From positions 5,308,438 through 5,372,437 of the forward strand of contig CM019716.1 in NCBI GenBank assembly GCA_009760885.1: a stretch of DNA of 64,000 nt. The letters run 5' to 3'. Source of the DNA: Achatina immaculata (Eukaryota > Mollusca > Gastropoda > Stylommatophora > Achatinidae). A model generated the notes under the pieces. That model was not told where the DNA came from. It was given only the letters and a program-made list of their open reading frames with translations, and did not search any database. Below are positions 13,240-23,644 of this stretch, piece by piece (the first letter of the stretch is position 1; each line of letters starts with the position of its first letter). The position numbers and the translations under genes are program-made.

Positions 13240-13432
13240 CAGCGCTTCTAAACGTGGAGTCACTGGACCTCCAGCGCTTGACGGAAAGATTTGAGGGGGG
13301 GGGGGCTCCACGGACCAGCAGATTCATTGGCTGAGTTTTAAAAAAATCTTACCATCATCCGTATTGTTTTTTTTTTAATGAGGAGTCCTGGAAATAGGGT
13401 CCATGGCCCAAACATTTTAAGAACCACTGCTG
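13240..13432. mobile_element. hAT-like MITE
   Basis: Left end cagcgcttctaaacgtgg; right end reads aagaaccactgctg (reverse complement cagcagtggttctt). It is a 193-bp body with G and T homopolymers and no coding capacity. No clean 8-bp target duplication is visible, so the exact ends are uncertain. Confidence 0.45.
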
Positions 13433-13724
13433 TAACTTGTTAACAATTAATAGTGTTTATGGAAAGTTTACGAGTTGACACAGAGCATCACAAAAATTAC
13501 TGGTTCAATATTTGATTTTATTATAAAACTGGAGCAATATGACGAGTTTTGATTGCTTTATTGTGTGTAGCAGAAGTGACCGCCCAGGTCTGGACGTGTC
13601 CTGGTGACAAGAGGTCATTTATTGATGAGACGTTTTATGTCTTAAGACAGCCCCCCCCAGGTTTGCCCATGCACATTCAGTCATTCATTATGTGTCGTTC
13701 TGGATAGCGTTAGCAACCATGCTT

Positions 13725-14130
13725 CTTCCTCTTCTCCATGCTTCTCTATCTTCTCTATCATGCTTCTCTATCTTCTCTATCATGCTTCTCTATCTTCTCT
13801 ATCATGCTTCTCTGTCTTATCTACCATGCTTCTCTATCTTATCTATCATGCTTCTCTATCATGGTTCTCTATCATCCTTCTCTATCATGGTTCTCTATCA
13901 TCCTTCTCTATCTTCTCAGTCATGTTTCTCTAACATGCTTCTCTATCTTCTCTGTCATGCTTCTCTATCTTCTCTATCATGCTTCTCTGTCTTATCTATC
14001 TTGCTTCTCTGTCTTATCTATCATGCTTCTCTGTCTTCTCTGTCATGCTTCTGTCTTCTCTATCTTGCTTTTCTGCCTTTTCTATCTTCTCTATCATGCT
14101 TCTCTATCTTGCTTCTCTTCTCTGTCAGGT
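13725..14130. repeat. Pyrimidine-rich tandem repeat
   Basis: Irregular ~22-bp units built from atgcttctctatcttctct. Both the unit and its length vary. Open frames in this segment (Leu/Ser/Tyr-rich) are repeat shadows. Confidence 0.9.
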
Positions 14131-14199
14131 ACTTCCGATCAATTCAGATGTTTTTCTTTCTCCATGATACTTAGTCAGAGCAATGAAATCTCTTGGCCA

Positions 14200-14516
14200 C
14201 CTTCTTCTTCTTTTTCTTCTGAATTTCCCAGTGATTATCAAGTATTCCCGTATGAATCGGCGTCGGTGCACTCAGTCAAACCTAAGTGCTGTGCTGCCTA
14301 GTCAGCAGCTGACCAGAAACTGGTGTCGCCATCAGCACTAACTCCGTAGCTAGCGGCGTCATTCCTGTTCCTTCCCAGAGCGTTAACTCTGGTACCCATT
14401 TTTTTTTCTTCAGGCAGTGTGGACCCCTGGAGTTTATTCAAGCCAGGGTTGGAAATCGAAACCAGGTCGCCTGGTCGGCGAGCGAGTGACTAATTCACTG
14501 CACTAACGCGGCTCCT
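14200..14516 (-). mobile_element. tRNA-derived SINE
   Basis: On the minus strand the head reads GAGCCGCG followed by ttagtgcagtgaa (A-box-like, 14494-14506) and ggtttcgatttcc (B-box-like, 14451-14463), spaced as in a tRNA gene. A non-tRNA body follows, ending in a (gaa)n-type tail at 14200-14220. The head is too degenerate for a functional tRNA. Confidence 0.6.
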
Positions 14517-14899
14517 CAAGGAAAAAATTATTGAGATCTAGTGAGAAAGATAAGCAAGAAGTCAGTTTTGTTCTAGCTACTGCAGAGCGGCCGTGGTTAC
14601 AGTAATCTGTACATATCAGGTTGTTCCACCCCCTGGGAACAGCTGTTAAGAACACACTTATCTTAGCATAGTCTTTGTGAGACAGGGAACATAGACCTGT
14701 TTGCTTACAAACTCTGACCTATTTCTGTAGCCTAGAAACCTATAGCAGTCAACACTAATTGTAATTGTTATTTGTGTATAATGTAATGTCAGGTTGGTGG
14801 ACGGATGGGGACATGGAGATCGCAGGCGGGGATGAGGAAAATCTAGTGTGAGGTCAATGAATCCAGGACGTGACAAGCCTATGGGTCTTTACAACAATG

Positions 14900-15275
14900 G
14901 CTATTAGAATGTTGTAAACAGAACAGAGCCAGCAGACCGTAGGTGGCGGGGAATGGATATCGCTGAAGCTGTCATCGGATTCCTCATCCCAAAGTCAGAG
15001 TGTCTCTGTGGAACTGTCTCAAAGCCGCCTGGCCAGCCAGCGTTGCATGCTGGATCTGACATGGAGAAAGGGCTTAAGTACAGCCACCAGAGGCTGGAAA
15101 ACAAAGTTTTGGCCAAGCCAGCCTACACCACTGTCTTCATGGCAGTCCGAGCAAGACCACAGCCTGCCCTAGCAAGGAAAGGTGCTGAATGAGGTACTCA
15201 GCCAAAAAGTGCATCGCAAAAATCAGGGTACCACGCATCATCGCCAGTGTGCGTACGAAGAAGAAGAAGAAAATT
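14900..15275 (+). mobile_element. Repeat with (GAA)n tail, unclassified
   Basis: The segment ends in gtgcgtacgaagaagaag, a terminal microsatellite of the kind seen at SINE/LINE 3' ends. No protein motif is recognised upstream, so the 5' limit is a guess. Confidence 0.35.
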
Positions 15276-16075
15276 GTTCCAGCTCCCAACCTTCAGATGG
15301 CTTGGTAAAATATTTCTTTCCCTTTAAATTATGTTCATCTGTGTGCCCCCCCCCCCTTTTTTTTTGCTTTGTGAATTAAACATTTTAATTACAGTATTGG
15401 CTAAATATAGAGTTTACTAGTTATTTCTAGGTAAGAACATGGCGAGTGTGTTTATTATACGTTTTGTGATGTGGTCTTGGGCTTTTTGCTTGATAGGGAA
15501 AGAAGTAGGCGTGCATGGTTTCACACTGTCTGTGGCGACGTACGTTTGCCAGGTCGTGTAAGCGAGCTTTGTTTACTTACATGAACATCTGCTTGCTCAC
15601 TGTTACTTGTTTATATCTTTCATATACGGACTACCGTGCGTGTACAGCATGTTCTGGTGTGCCTCTCCTTGCATCCAAGCATTCAATGATTTCGGGGAGG
15701 TACTCCCTCCCACTCTTAACACAGTATGCTAGGTTCCCATTTTCACAGCTGGGGGGGGGGGGGGGGGGATAGAGGCAGCTAGTCTGGGGATACATCTTTC
15801 CTCGTGGTAATTCGATTCACTGCCAGGTCGAACATGCCTCAGGCTTTTAGGGATAATACTTTCTCATTCTCCCAGCAAGTTCCTAGTTTCTGCCTAATGT
15901 CCTCAGTGTTCCAACATTTTTCTTGAAGAAGGTGAGCAGCATTAAGAAGACTGTCATGCCTACCCCACCAGAATGCTATCCAAGAACACAGGTCAGAACG
16001 TCCTACCCGCTGGTCTTGTCAGCGTGACCTAGTAGCCGAGGCTTCATTCTTTTAATGAAATCTTGAAATGACCCT
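15276..16075. other. Unassigned intronic stretch
   Basis: Contains poly-C/poly-T (15348-15365) and a 17-18-base poly-G tract near 15751-15768. No coding sequence recognised. Confidence 0.4.
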
Positions 16076-16079
16076 CTCT

Positions 16080-16365
16080 TTGCAGATTTTCACAGCTCTT
16101 TATCTGGAGTTTTTGGTTTACACACGGCACATGCTGGTGACGAATGTTTGAAATGTCACACCTCTTTATCTGGAGTTTTTGGTTTACACGCTGCACATGC
16201 TGGTGACCAATGTTTGAAATGTCACATCTCTTTATCTGGAGTTTTTGGTTTACACGCTGCACATGCTGGTGACGAATGTTTGAAATGTCACATCTCTTTA
16301 TCTGGAGTTTTTGGTTTACACGCTGCACATGCTGGTGACGAATGTTTGAAATGCCACAGTTGACG
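16080..16365. repeat. Minisatellite, 66-bp unit (4+ copies)
   Basis: Units with core ctctttatctggagtttttg plus gtttacacgctgcacatgct. The unit length is divisible by three, so 22-residue peptide repeats are open on both strands. The identical opening on both strands argues for array shadow rather than protein. Confidence 0.95.
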
Positions 16366-16494
16366 TCATCACTCATTCTGGCCAGATTTTTTAAGTACTT
16401 CCGGTCAAAATGTTTCTCATGACATTTTGCCAGTTTTTTTTTTAATCGTCGACTCTTTTTTTCATACCTCAGTTGTAGATCATTTCCAGATGTT

Positions 16495-16572
16495 AAAAAT
16501 AAATTCTAATCGAGCCAACATTTAAACATAAATTCTGACTGGCCCAACGTTTAAACATAAATGCTAACTGCC

Positions 16573-16575
<3 letters not shown>
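16495..16575. repeat. ~29-bp minisatellite, left part
   Basis: Units of aacatttaaacataaattct. The array resumes at 17678 after a LINE insertion. Confidence 0.85.
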
Positions 16576-16621
<46 letters not shown>

Positions 16622-17677
16622 CCTTAAGTGCACAGTGCACATGGGGCTTCCACAAGGGTTTTCAACAAATACCTGTCCTTTGCCTTTTTTCTGTTCTTGC
16701 CCAAGTGAGTCCTCTATTGCTGAAAATCCTTTCTGTTGTTCTTCCCCATGTCTCTTTTGGTCTACCCTTACTTCTGTTCCCCTGTGGTGTCCATCTTAGT
16801 GCTATTTTTGGTAGTGAGCTGTCAGTCATTCGGAGCACATGTCCCAACCATCGCCAGCGTCTTTCCTCAATAATTGCTGTCAGTGGCTTCATCTGCATTT
16901 CTGCCAACAAGATGTTATTTCTTACGGTGTTTGGCCAAAATATTTTTCTAATTCTTTGTAAACATTTAATCTGGAAAGAATTCAGCTTGTTTTCTGTGGT
17001 TTTGGTGATTTTCCAGCATTCACTTCCATAGAGCAGTATACTTAAAACATTACTCTTAAATATCCTGATTTTCGTCTTCATGCTTAATTTTTTTTTGATT
17101 TCCATATAGTCTGCAGCATTGCAAAAGCCTGGTTTGCTCTAGTAAGTTTGCTGTTGATGTCCTCTGTGCTGTCTCCATTTTCTGCTACTCTGCTGCCAAG
17201 GTATACAAATTCGTTGACCTCCACTAACTTGCTATCTACCCCGAGTACATTTCTGTTCACATTTTGCTTCATTAACTTTGTCTTTCCTACGTTGATCTTT
17301 AGTCCTGTGTTGTTTGCATTCTGAGTTAGCTTGTTTATTTTATCTTGCATATCTTTGTGGCTGCGCAAAGTCAAGGTCCTCCAGCATTGTGTCAAGGGTC
17401 CATTGTAATCCTCTGCATTTGTCTGATGTTGCCTCCTTCATTAACCAGTCTACTGTCAAGATAAATAATGCTGGCGATAGTACACATATTCAGGGATATG
17501 GGACGCTGGAATCACTCATGTTTGTACCCTAAAGCTGCTGGAGGTATGTTCTCCACAGATCCCTTTGCACTGAAAACCCTCGTATAGGGCTTTGATGACA
17601 TTTACTATCTTATGAGGAAGGCCATGCCTTCTTAGAGTTTTCCACAGTGCATCTCTGTTGACACTGTCAACGACTTT
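16576..17677 (-). mobile_element. LINE insertion (family 2) with target-site duplication
   Basis: The minus strand encodes, in order, SVNRDALWKTLRRHGLPHKI, a damaged GVRQGC region, LKINVGKTKLMKQNV, NEFVYLGSRVAENGD, LLYGSECWKITKTTE, RWLGHVLRM and LRWTPQGNRSKGRPKETW: the reverse transcriptase palm/thumb and C terminus of a non-LTR element. It is 5'-truncated, with a (GA)n tail at its 3' end (plus-strand (tc)n, 16577-16618). It is bounded by an 11-bp direct repeat taactgcccca at 16565-16575 and 17678-17688. Confidence 0.9.
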
Positions 17678-17815
17678 TAACTGCCCCAACATTTAAACAT
17701 ACATTCTAACAGAGCCAGCATTTGAGCATAAATTCTAACAGAGCCAACATTTGAACATAAATTCTAACAGAGCCAACATTTGAACATAAATTCTAACGGA
17801 GCCAGCATTTTACCC
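17678..17815. repeat. ~29-bp minisatellite, right part
   Basis: Continuation of the array at 16495-16575, with units of cataaattctaacagagcca plus acatttgaa. Confidence 0.88.
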
Positions 17816-17834
17816 TTTTTTTCATTCTGATCGT

Positions 17835-18495
17835 TTTCGCCATACGTTTTATAGCTGTTCTTATTAGTGAGTCACTTCATATAACGTTTTATAGCTGTTC
17901 TTATTAGTGAGTCACTTCATATAACGTTTTATAGCTGTTCTTATTAGTGAGTCACTTCATATAACGTTTTATAGCTGTTCTTATTAGTGAGTCACTTCAT
18001 ATAACGTTTTATAGCTGTTCTTATTAGTGAGCCACTTCATATAACGTTTTATAGCTGTTCTTATTAGTGAGGCACTTCATATAACGTTTTATAGCTGTTT
18101 TTATTAGTGAGCCACTTCATATAACGCTTTATAGCTGTTCTTATTAGTGAGGCACTTCATCTAACGTTTTATAGCTGTTCTTATTAGTGAGGCACTTCAT
18201 CTAACGTTTTATAGCTGTTCTTATTAGTGAGGCACTTCATCTAGCGTTTTATAGCTGTTTTTATTAGTGAGGCACTTCATATAACGTTTTAAGATGTTCT
18301 TATTAGTGAGGCACTTCATATAACGTTTTAAGATGTTCTTATTAGTGAGGCACTTCATATAACGTTTTAAGATGTTCTTATTAGTGAGGCACTTCATATA
18401 ACGTTTTATAGCTGTTTTTATTAGTGAGGCACTTCATATAACCTTTTAAGATGTTCTTATTAGTGAGGCACTTCATATGACGTTTTATAGCTGTT
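17835..18495. repeat. Minisatellite, 40-bp unit (~16 copies)
   Basis: Units with core ataacgttttatagctgttc plus ttattagtgagtcacttcat. Variant units (ggcac versus gtcac; aagatgttc) are clustered, showing stepwise expansion. Confidence 0.96.
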
Positions 18496-18527
18496 CAAAT
18501 TCTATTTAAAATTGTTGAAAATGGCCT

Positions 18528-19275
18528 CAGTTTTAGGGACCCCATGCAGAAACATCTGTATGATATCACCCAGCGTGCTTCGAAACCAGTACCTAATCAT
18601 TTCAATGGCTCCAACCACAGAGGCAAATCTGATTTTTTGGTAACAGCTATCAAACAATGTCACGCAGATGATAGAAGCCGCTTAGTGCTTGAGAACCACT
18701 ACGTTCAGGAATATCAGACGCTGGAATCGCATGGTTTGAACTCGTTATCCAGTTACACGTAACATTCTCCTCTTCCACAATTATACCCCCCCCCCCCAAG
18801 TTCTACTTCCTTCTCACTTGTTAACACATAGTTCAGAACCTCCTCACATCGTCACATTACAACCCCTCCTCCCCAACTATAACCACATATTTCACCTTCT
18901 CCTGGCTAGATGACCACTGTATCACTTTCTCTCCCCTCGACGATTTCCCCACCCACCACCCTCAGTTACGACCCACCTATCACACATCCCAACTCTCCAT
19001 TTAAATACTCTCTACACTCCACCATGCGCATTTCTGACACACAGCGTCTGACAAGCCACGGCTTCTTACAAATTACAGCTAAGCGCTCTATTCATTTTCT
19101 TTCTTTCTTTTTTTTTTTAAAACATAGTATTCATGTGAATTTACATTTTATCTCCTGTCTCTATTTCTTTGTCCTGTATGTTTTTGTATGATTAAGGCTC
19201 ACGCCGAAACGTCACAACTGTGTAGTCGTTAAGTAATAAAGCTGTTCCTACTTTTTCCCTAGTTTATACATTTTG
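18528..19275 (+). mobile_element. Penelope-like element, 3' fragment
   Basis: The frame 18544-18762 reads MQKHLYDITQRASKPVPNHF and LENHYVQEYQTLESHGLN, matching the end of the GIY-YIG endonuclease domain seen at 37591-37779. A non-coding 3' region follows, with a hammerhead-like motif (19184-19217) and a conserved tail gtaataaagctgttcctact then ctagtttatac. The reverse transcriptase and most of the nuclease domain are missing (5'-truncated). Confidence 0.8.
19184..19217 (+). ncRNA. Hammerhead-ribozyme-like fold in Penelope 3' region
   Basis: Stem I ttgt (19184-19187) pairs with acaa (19214-19217). The core atgatta occupies the CUGAUGA position. Stem II is ggc/gcc around a tcac loop. The gaaa core (19206-19209) follows, then a minimal stem III (c/g) and gtc, the expected cleavage triplet, at 19211-19213. 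Two core positions differ from the consensus (C3 and G8), so activity is doubtful. Penelope-like elements are known to carry hammerhead motifs in their terminal repeats. Confidence 0.5.
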
Positions 19276-19950
19276 ATATCACAGGTTTACTGCAGTGGCT
19301 TTATGTATGCTCGTACACTTATTATTAATGCTCTGAGGAGCTGTGTAGTTTTGCTCTCTACAGCAGAGTTTCCTGTCTTGTAACAAACTGATCTTGTAGC
19401 AAGTATTTTGGTAGCGAGTTGTTATTCATAGCAAAACGACGTGGGGATACTGCAAAGGGCAGTTTTCAAGTGGATGAAGCAATGTTGTAAGGAAACCTAC
19501 GTAGTACATTCACCTTCAGCTTGTAATGATAAAAAGGAAGAGCATGTGCTGTTCATTTGAAGCCCATTCTGTCTAATCATGCCTACTTGAGAGAGAAAAA
19601 TGGTAGTGTATCTATGTATAAAACTAGGCTCGTATTTAAGACATCCGGTGTAATCATATGTGTTTTCGTGTAAACTCATTTCCTGTTGAACATTTTCTGC
19701 TGGATTCTATTACGGTTATTTTCGGACGCGAAAGAACAAAAAAACGTGCGGTCATTACAAAAAGTTACACCGGAACAAATCATGAAATGTGATGTTAATG
19801 AATTCACGACTTACCACAAACTTTGCCTGCCATGTAGGAAATATTGTGCAGTTTTTGCTGTAGCCAGCAGAGGAGGGAAATCTGAGATTAAACTATACAA
19901 CAGCTTATGTAGATCGTGATTTATTTAGGAAACTTAGAGCTTAGTTTGTG
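19276..19950. other. Unassigned intronic stretch
   Basis: No recognised coding sequence or repeat. A 77-codon frame at 19686-19919 has no known motif. Confidence 0.35.
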
Positions 19951-19951
19951 G

Positions 19952-20056
19952 TACAGACGGTTCCCGACTTGCGTGAAACCGAATTAAGTAAAAATCAGCT
20001 TAACGCCAAAGATTATGGAACATATTAATTCCGTAAGTCGGGGGGGAGCGTTTGTA
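19952..20056. mobile_element. Short MITE with ~24-bp inverted ends
   Basis: Left end tacagacggttcccgacttg; right end reverse-complements to tacaaacgctccccccgact, giving imperfect inverted repeats that begin with TA, as expected of a Tc1/mariner/pogo-type insertion. The total length is about 105 bp, with no coding capacity. Confidence 0.55.
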
Positions 20057-20604
20057 AGAAGAAGCCTGGCAGACGTGTGCATGTTCTGGGCGTCAGCACT
20101 TCCTGTTGTCGCCACTTATTTTATGTTTAATTCTCGCGCACGATTTCTAAGAAAGCATGTTCTGTGTTTAGCCTTACACTCATGACCACGTGACCGTGCG
20201 GGTTATAATAGATGGGCCATATCATTCTTGACATGAGCAGACATGTATATCTTATATAAACCTTCATCCCGTACACAGTCAAATTCTAAACAATAATCCA
20301 CGGTTGACAACGGTTCTTGGCAACTATGACGCAGAAGGTTATTTTGTTCGGGGTTTTTTTTTTTTTTAAAGAAGAGCAGTAAGATTTAGTTTGGATGGGA
20401 GTTGTAATATTGTTGTGAAGAAGTATTGTTATAAAGCAAGATTTTGCCATTAAAGATGACAGACTCTTGCTAGAAAAAAGAAGAAGAGAAATGCTTTATG
20501 TGGACTTGTTGTTTCTAAGAACTGGCTACTTTTATTGTTGAGCGCCGCTTTTGTTTCTGAGCTCTGAGAATTCTGGGATGTGGCCATGAATATTTCGATG
20601 AGGA

Positions 20605-21030
20605 TCCGAGAATCATTTAACGGCCAGGTAGTGAGAATTATTTAACGTCCAGGTAGTGAGAATCATTTAACGTGCAGGTAGTGAGAATCATTTAACGTCC
20701 AGGTAGTGAGAATCATTTAACGTCCAGGTAGTGAGAATCATTTAACGTCCAGGTAGTGAGAATCATTTAACGTGCAGGTAGTGAGAATTATTTAACGTCC
20801 AGGTAGTGAGAATCATTTAACGTGCAGGTAGTGAGAATCATTTAACGTCCAGGTAGTGAGAATCATTTAACGTGCAGGTAGTGAGAATCATTTAACGTCC
20901 AGGTAGTGAGAATCATTTAACGTCTAGGTAGTGAGAATCTTTAACGGCCAAGTAGTGAGAATCATTTAACGTCCAGGTAGTGAGAATCATTTAACGGCCA
21001 GGTAGTGAGAATCATTTTAACGGTCTGGTA
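20605..21030. repeat. Minisatellite, 25-bp unit (~17 copies)
   Basis: Units of gtgagaatcatttaacgtcc plus aggta, with alternating gtcc/gtgc variants. Confidence 0.95.
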
Positions 21031-21069
21031 GTGACAAAAATTTGGAAGAAGAAATTTTGGAGATCCTCA

Positions 21070-21240
21070 CCATATTTATCATTATTTTTGATGCCGTGAT
21101 CAGGATTCGAACCTGGATTGTCATAGTTATTGCCTGCACATTAACAGTGAGATGTTGTTGGTGAGTGTTACTACCTGCACACTAACAGTGAGATGCTGTT
21201 GGTGAATGTTACTACCTGCACACTAACAGTGAGATGCTGT
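21070..21240 (-). mobile_element. tRNA-derived SINE remnant with expanded A-box region
   Basis: The minus strand contains ggttcgaatcc (perfect B-box, plus strand ggattcgaacc about 21106-21116). An A-box-like tagtgtgcagg occurs in each of about three 41-bp tandem units spanning 21125-21240. This looks like a SINE head whose 5' part has become a short tandem repeat. Confidence 0.5.
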
Positions 21241-21244
21241 TGAT

Positions 21245-21474
21245 TACATTTGGTAGCTACAAGAGGTACCAGAATACTTTACTAGAAAAACAGAATGTGA
21301 GTATTTGGTGAAGATTGCAGCTTGTGTATCAGGTCTTGAAACATCTTGCAGTATTTCACTGTCAGTGCCTGGTGGCAGACAGACCATAAAGCTAAATCTC
21401 TCGGAAACAGGTTGGCTTTATTTCCAAGTGGGATTCAGCAGAACAGAAGGTGCATCATAGAGAGAGAATAATGA

Positions 21475-21520
<46 letters not shown>

Positions 21521-22015
21521 CATGCATGCATGCACACACACACAGACACCGTCGTTATTTTCTTTCTAGTTTTTTAGTGGCTATCTGGGTTTTACCTGTG
21601 AGTTTCTTTTTTTTTTTCCTAGACAGTTGCAGGAATATCTGCTGCCTGTTTGTGGAACCATTCTGTTCTGTCTCCCGGGCAGCTCTCATCGTGCACCTTG
21701 TCACTGAGACCACAACGGATGTCTGGGTCAACACATATAAAAGACTAAACTTGGCCCCATGAAGAATTTGAGCCAGTCCAGAAAATAAAGTGGTAAAGCA
21801 TGGATCCTCAGGTTTACAAACTCATTCAAGAGCTAGAGAATCTGAAGAGTAAGAAAAGGCTCTGGAAGATGACAAAGGTCTTCACTGGATGAGGAAATGG
21901 ATGTCAGAGTGAGGTACAGGGATAAACCGGCTAAAGCTTGAACATGTCAGTGAGGAATCCAGGGGATAGAAGAATGGCCCTTAGAACATCTGAGTTTTGT
22001 CACGCTATTTCAGTG
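21245..22015. other. Unassigned intronic stretch
   Basis: It contains a (ga)n microsatellite at 21470-21520 and a short (ca)n at 21533-21545. No coding sequence recognised. Confidence 0.4.
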
Positions 22016-22019
22016 TGGC

Positions 22020-22475
22020 TCAAACCAGTGATAAAAGATGTTTATTTGAGTATAGATGCAACGTCTATTAGTCTTCTCACAGCGCTATAAGGGGTTAACT
22101 TTCTGTTTACGACCTTCATATATAAGTTAAATGTGGCCCAAACCAGTGATAAAAAATGTTTATGTGAGTATAGATACAGTGTCTATTAGTCTTCTCACAA
22201 CACTATAAGGGGTTAACTTTCTGTTTACGACCTTCATATATAAGCTAAATGTGGCCAAGACCAGTGATAAATGATGTTTATAACTGAATATAGATGCAGC
22301 CGCTATTAGTCTTCTCACAGCGCTATAAGGGGTTAACTTTCTGTTTACGACCTTCATATATAAGCTAAATGTGGCCCAGACCAGTGATAAATGATGTTTA
22401 TGTGAGTATAGATGCAGCCGCTATTAGTCTTCTCACAGCGCTATAAGGGGTTAACTTTCTGTTTACTCCCGTCAT
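22020..22475. repeat. Tandem repeat, ~118-bp unit (4 copies)
   Basis: Units include ccagtgataaatgatgttta, gtcttctcacagcgctataa and ggttaactttctgtttacga. The array is interrupted by a mariner remnant and picks up again with ttataagctaaatatggc near 22770. Confidence 0.93.
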
Positions 22476-22477
22476 AT

Positions 22478-22770
22478 ACAATGTCCGACAAGGGACTAAT
22501 TCCATAAAAAATAAAACAACATTTGAAGATATAACCTGTATTTTATTCATAATAAACCCCATTGTGCATTGATACAGCGAGTGGCACGATCTAACAAACA
22601 CTGAGACGACCTCTTCTGTTAGTATGGCCCTTAAACTCGATGTTACGGCCCTTTGGATGTCATCAGTATCGTCAAAGAAGCGTCCTTTCAATGGTAACTT
22701 TAATTTTGGGAATAGAAAATAGTCGCAGTTAGACAAATCTTGGGAATAGGGTGAATGGTTGAGAACACAC
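22478..22770 (-). pseudogene. mariner-type transposase, C-terminal fragment
   Basis: The minus strand reads HSPYSQDLSNCDYFLFPKLK, then LKGRFFDDTDDIQRAVTSSL. This is the third-aspartate region (YSPDLxxCDYFLFPKLK) of Tc1/mariner transposases, followed by the family's C-terminal helix region. The 3' inverted-repeat end lies at about 22478-22496 (ttgtcggacattgtatatga on the minus strand). The N-terminal and catalytic centre are missing, so it is inactive. Confidence 0.85.
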
Positions 22771-22939
22771 ACTTATAAGCTAAATATGGCTTGAACCAGA
22801 ATATAAACTCCATTTAAATGACTTCTGCAGTCAGATATAAACATTAAACTTCATGTTTATCTGATCACACATGAATTGAATCTGCGACTGATTAGTTGTG
22901 AAGGCTTAACGAGTTAGGATAATTTACCATGAAACTACC

Positions 22940-23115
22940 AGCTCTGTAACGCTAGCAACAGAATATGATACTATTAGTTCTGATGTAACCCTAGCAACAG
23001 AATATGATACTATTAGCTCTGTAGCCCTGGCAACAGAATATGATACTATAAGTTCTGATGTAATCCTAGTATCAGAATATGATACTATCAGTTCCGATGT
23101 ATCCATAGCGACTGA
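22940..23115. repeat. Tandem repeat, ~39-bp unit (4 copies)
   Basis: Units of gcaacagaatatgatactat plus tagttctgatgtaaccct. Confidence 0.88.
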
Positions 23116-23514
23116 ATATCTAAGTCAAGATCATGATTATGTATCACGTGATAACTTACATCGTTAATGAACTTGAAAAGTTCATTTGGACTCTTGTAAA
23201 AGTTGAAGCAAGAAGAGGAAAAAAAATGAAACAGTACTGCGTTTTTATATTTGTGACAAATTACCTAGATCATTAAATAATTCGAAACTTGTTGATAAAT
23301 GTGGCCATCAAGTTTACTACGTATTAGTGAACATAAACTAAGAAATTACGCATGTAGTAGTAGTAGTAGCAGCAGTGGTGGTGGTGGTAGTATTAGTAGT
23401 AGTAATAATGTGATAGGGGATATTTAAAATTTCATGAATTTTTTTATTATATCAGGCCGTTAGATGTTTCTGCACTCGTAAGTAAAGTATTCGCCGCGAC
23501 AACCCATAATTTTT

Positions 23515-23640
23515 ACTGGGCAGTCTGACGGGATGGTGTGAGAGATCACCAACTGAGCTGATGGCCTGCATGAAGGATCGTGTACTCTGGAGAAGCATAA
23601 TAGCCAACGCCAGTCGGCACGGCACCTGATGATGATGATC
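23515..23640 (+). mobile_element. LINE 3' end (family 1), short fragment
   Basis: The plus strand encodes LTACMKDRVLWRSIIANASR in broken frame and then HGT-stop, followed by (gatgat)n at 23627-23638. The same tail is found inverted at 27505 and 29750. It marks the family's 3' end and its (GAT)n tail. Confidence 0.75.
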
Positions 23641-23644
23641 CCAT

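Noticed and set aside
14441..14516. Functional tRNA gene
   Set aside because: Boxes are present but the acceptor stem and anticodon arm do not fold. The body and (GAA)n tail indicate a SINE.
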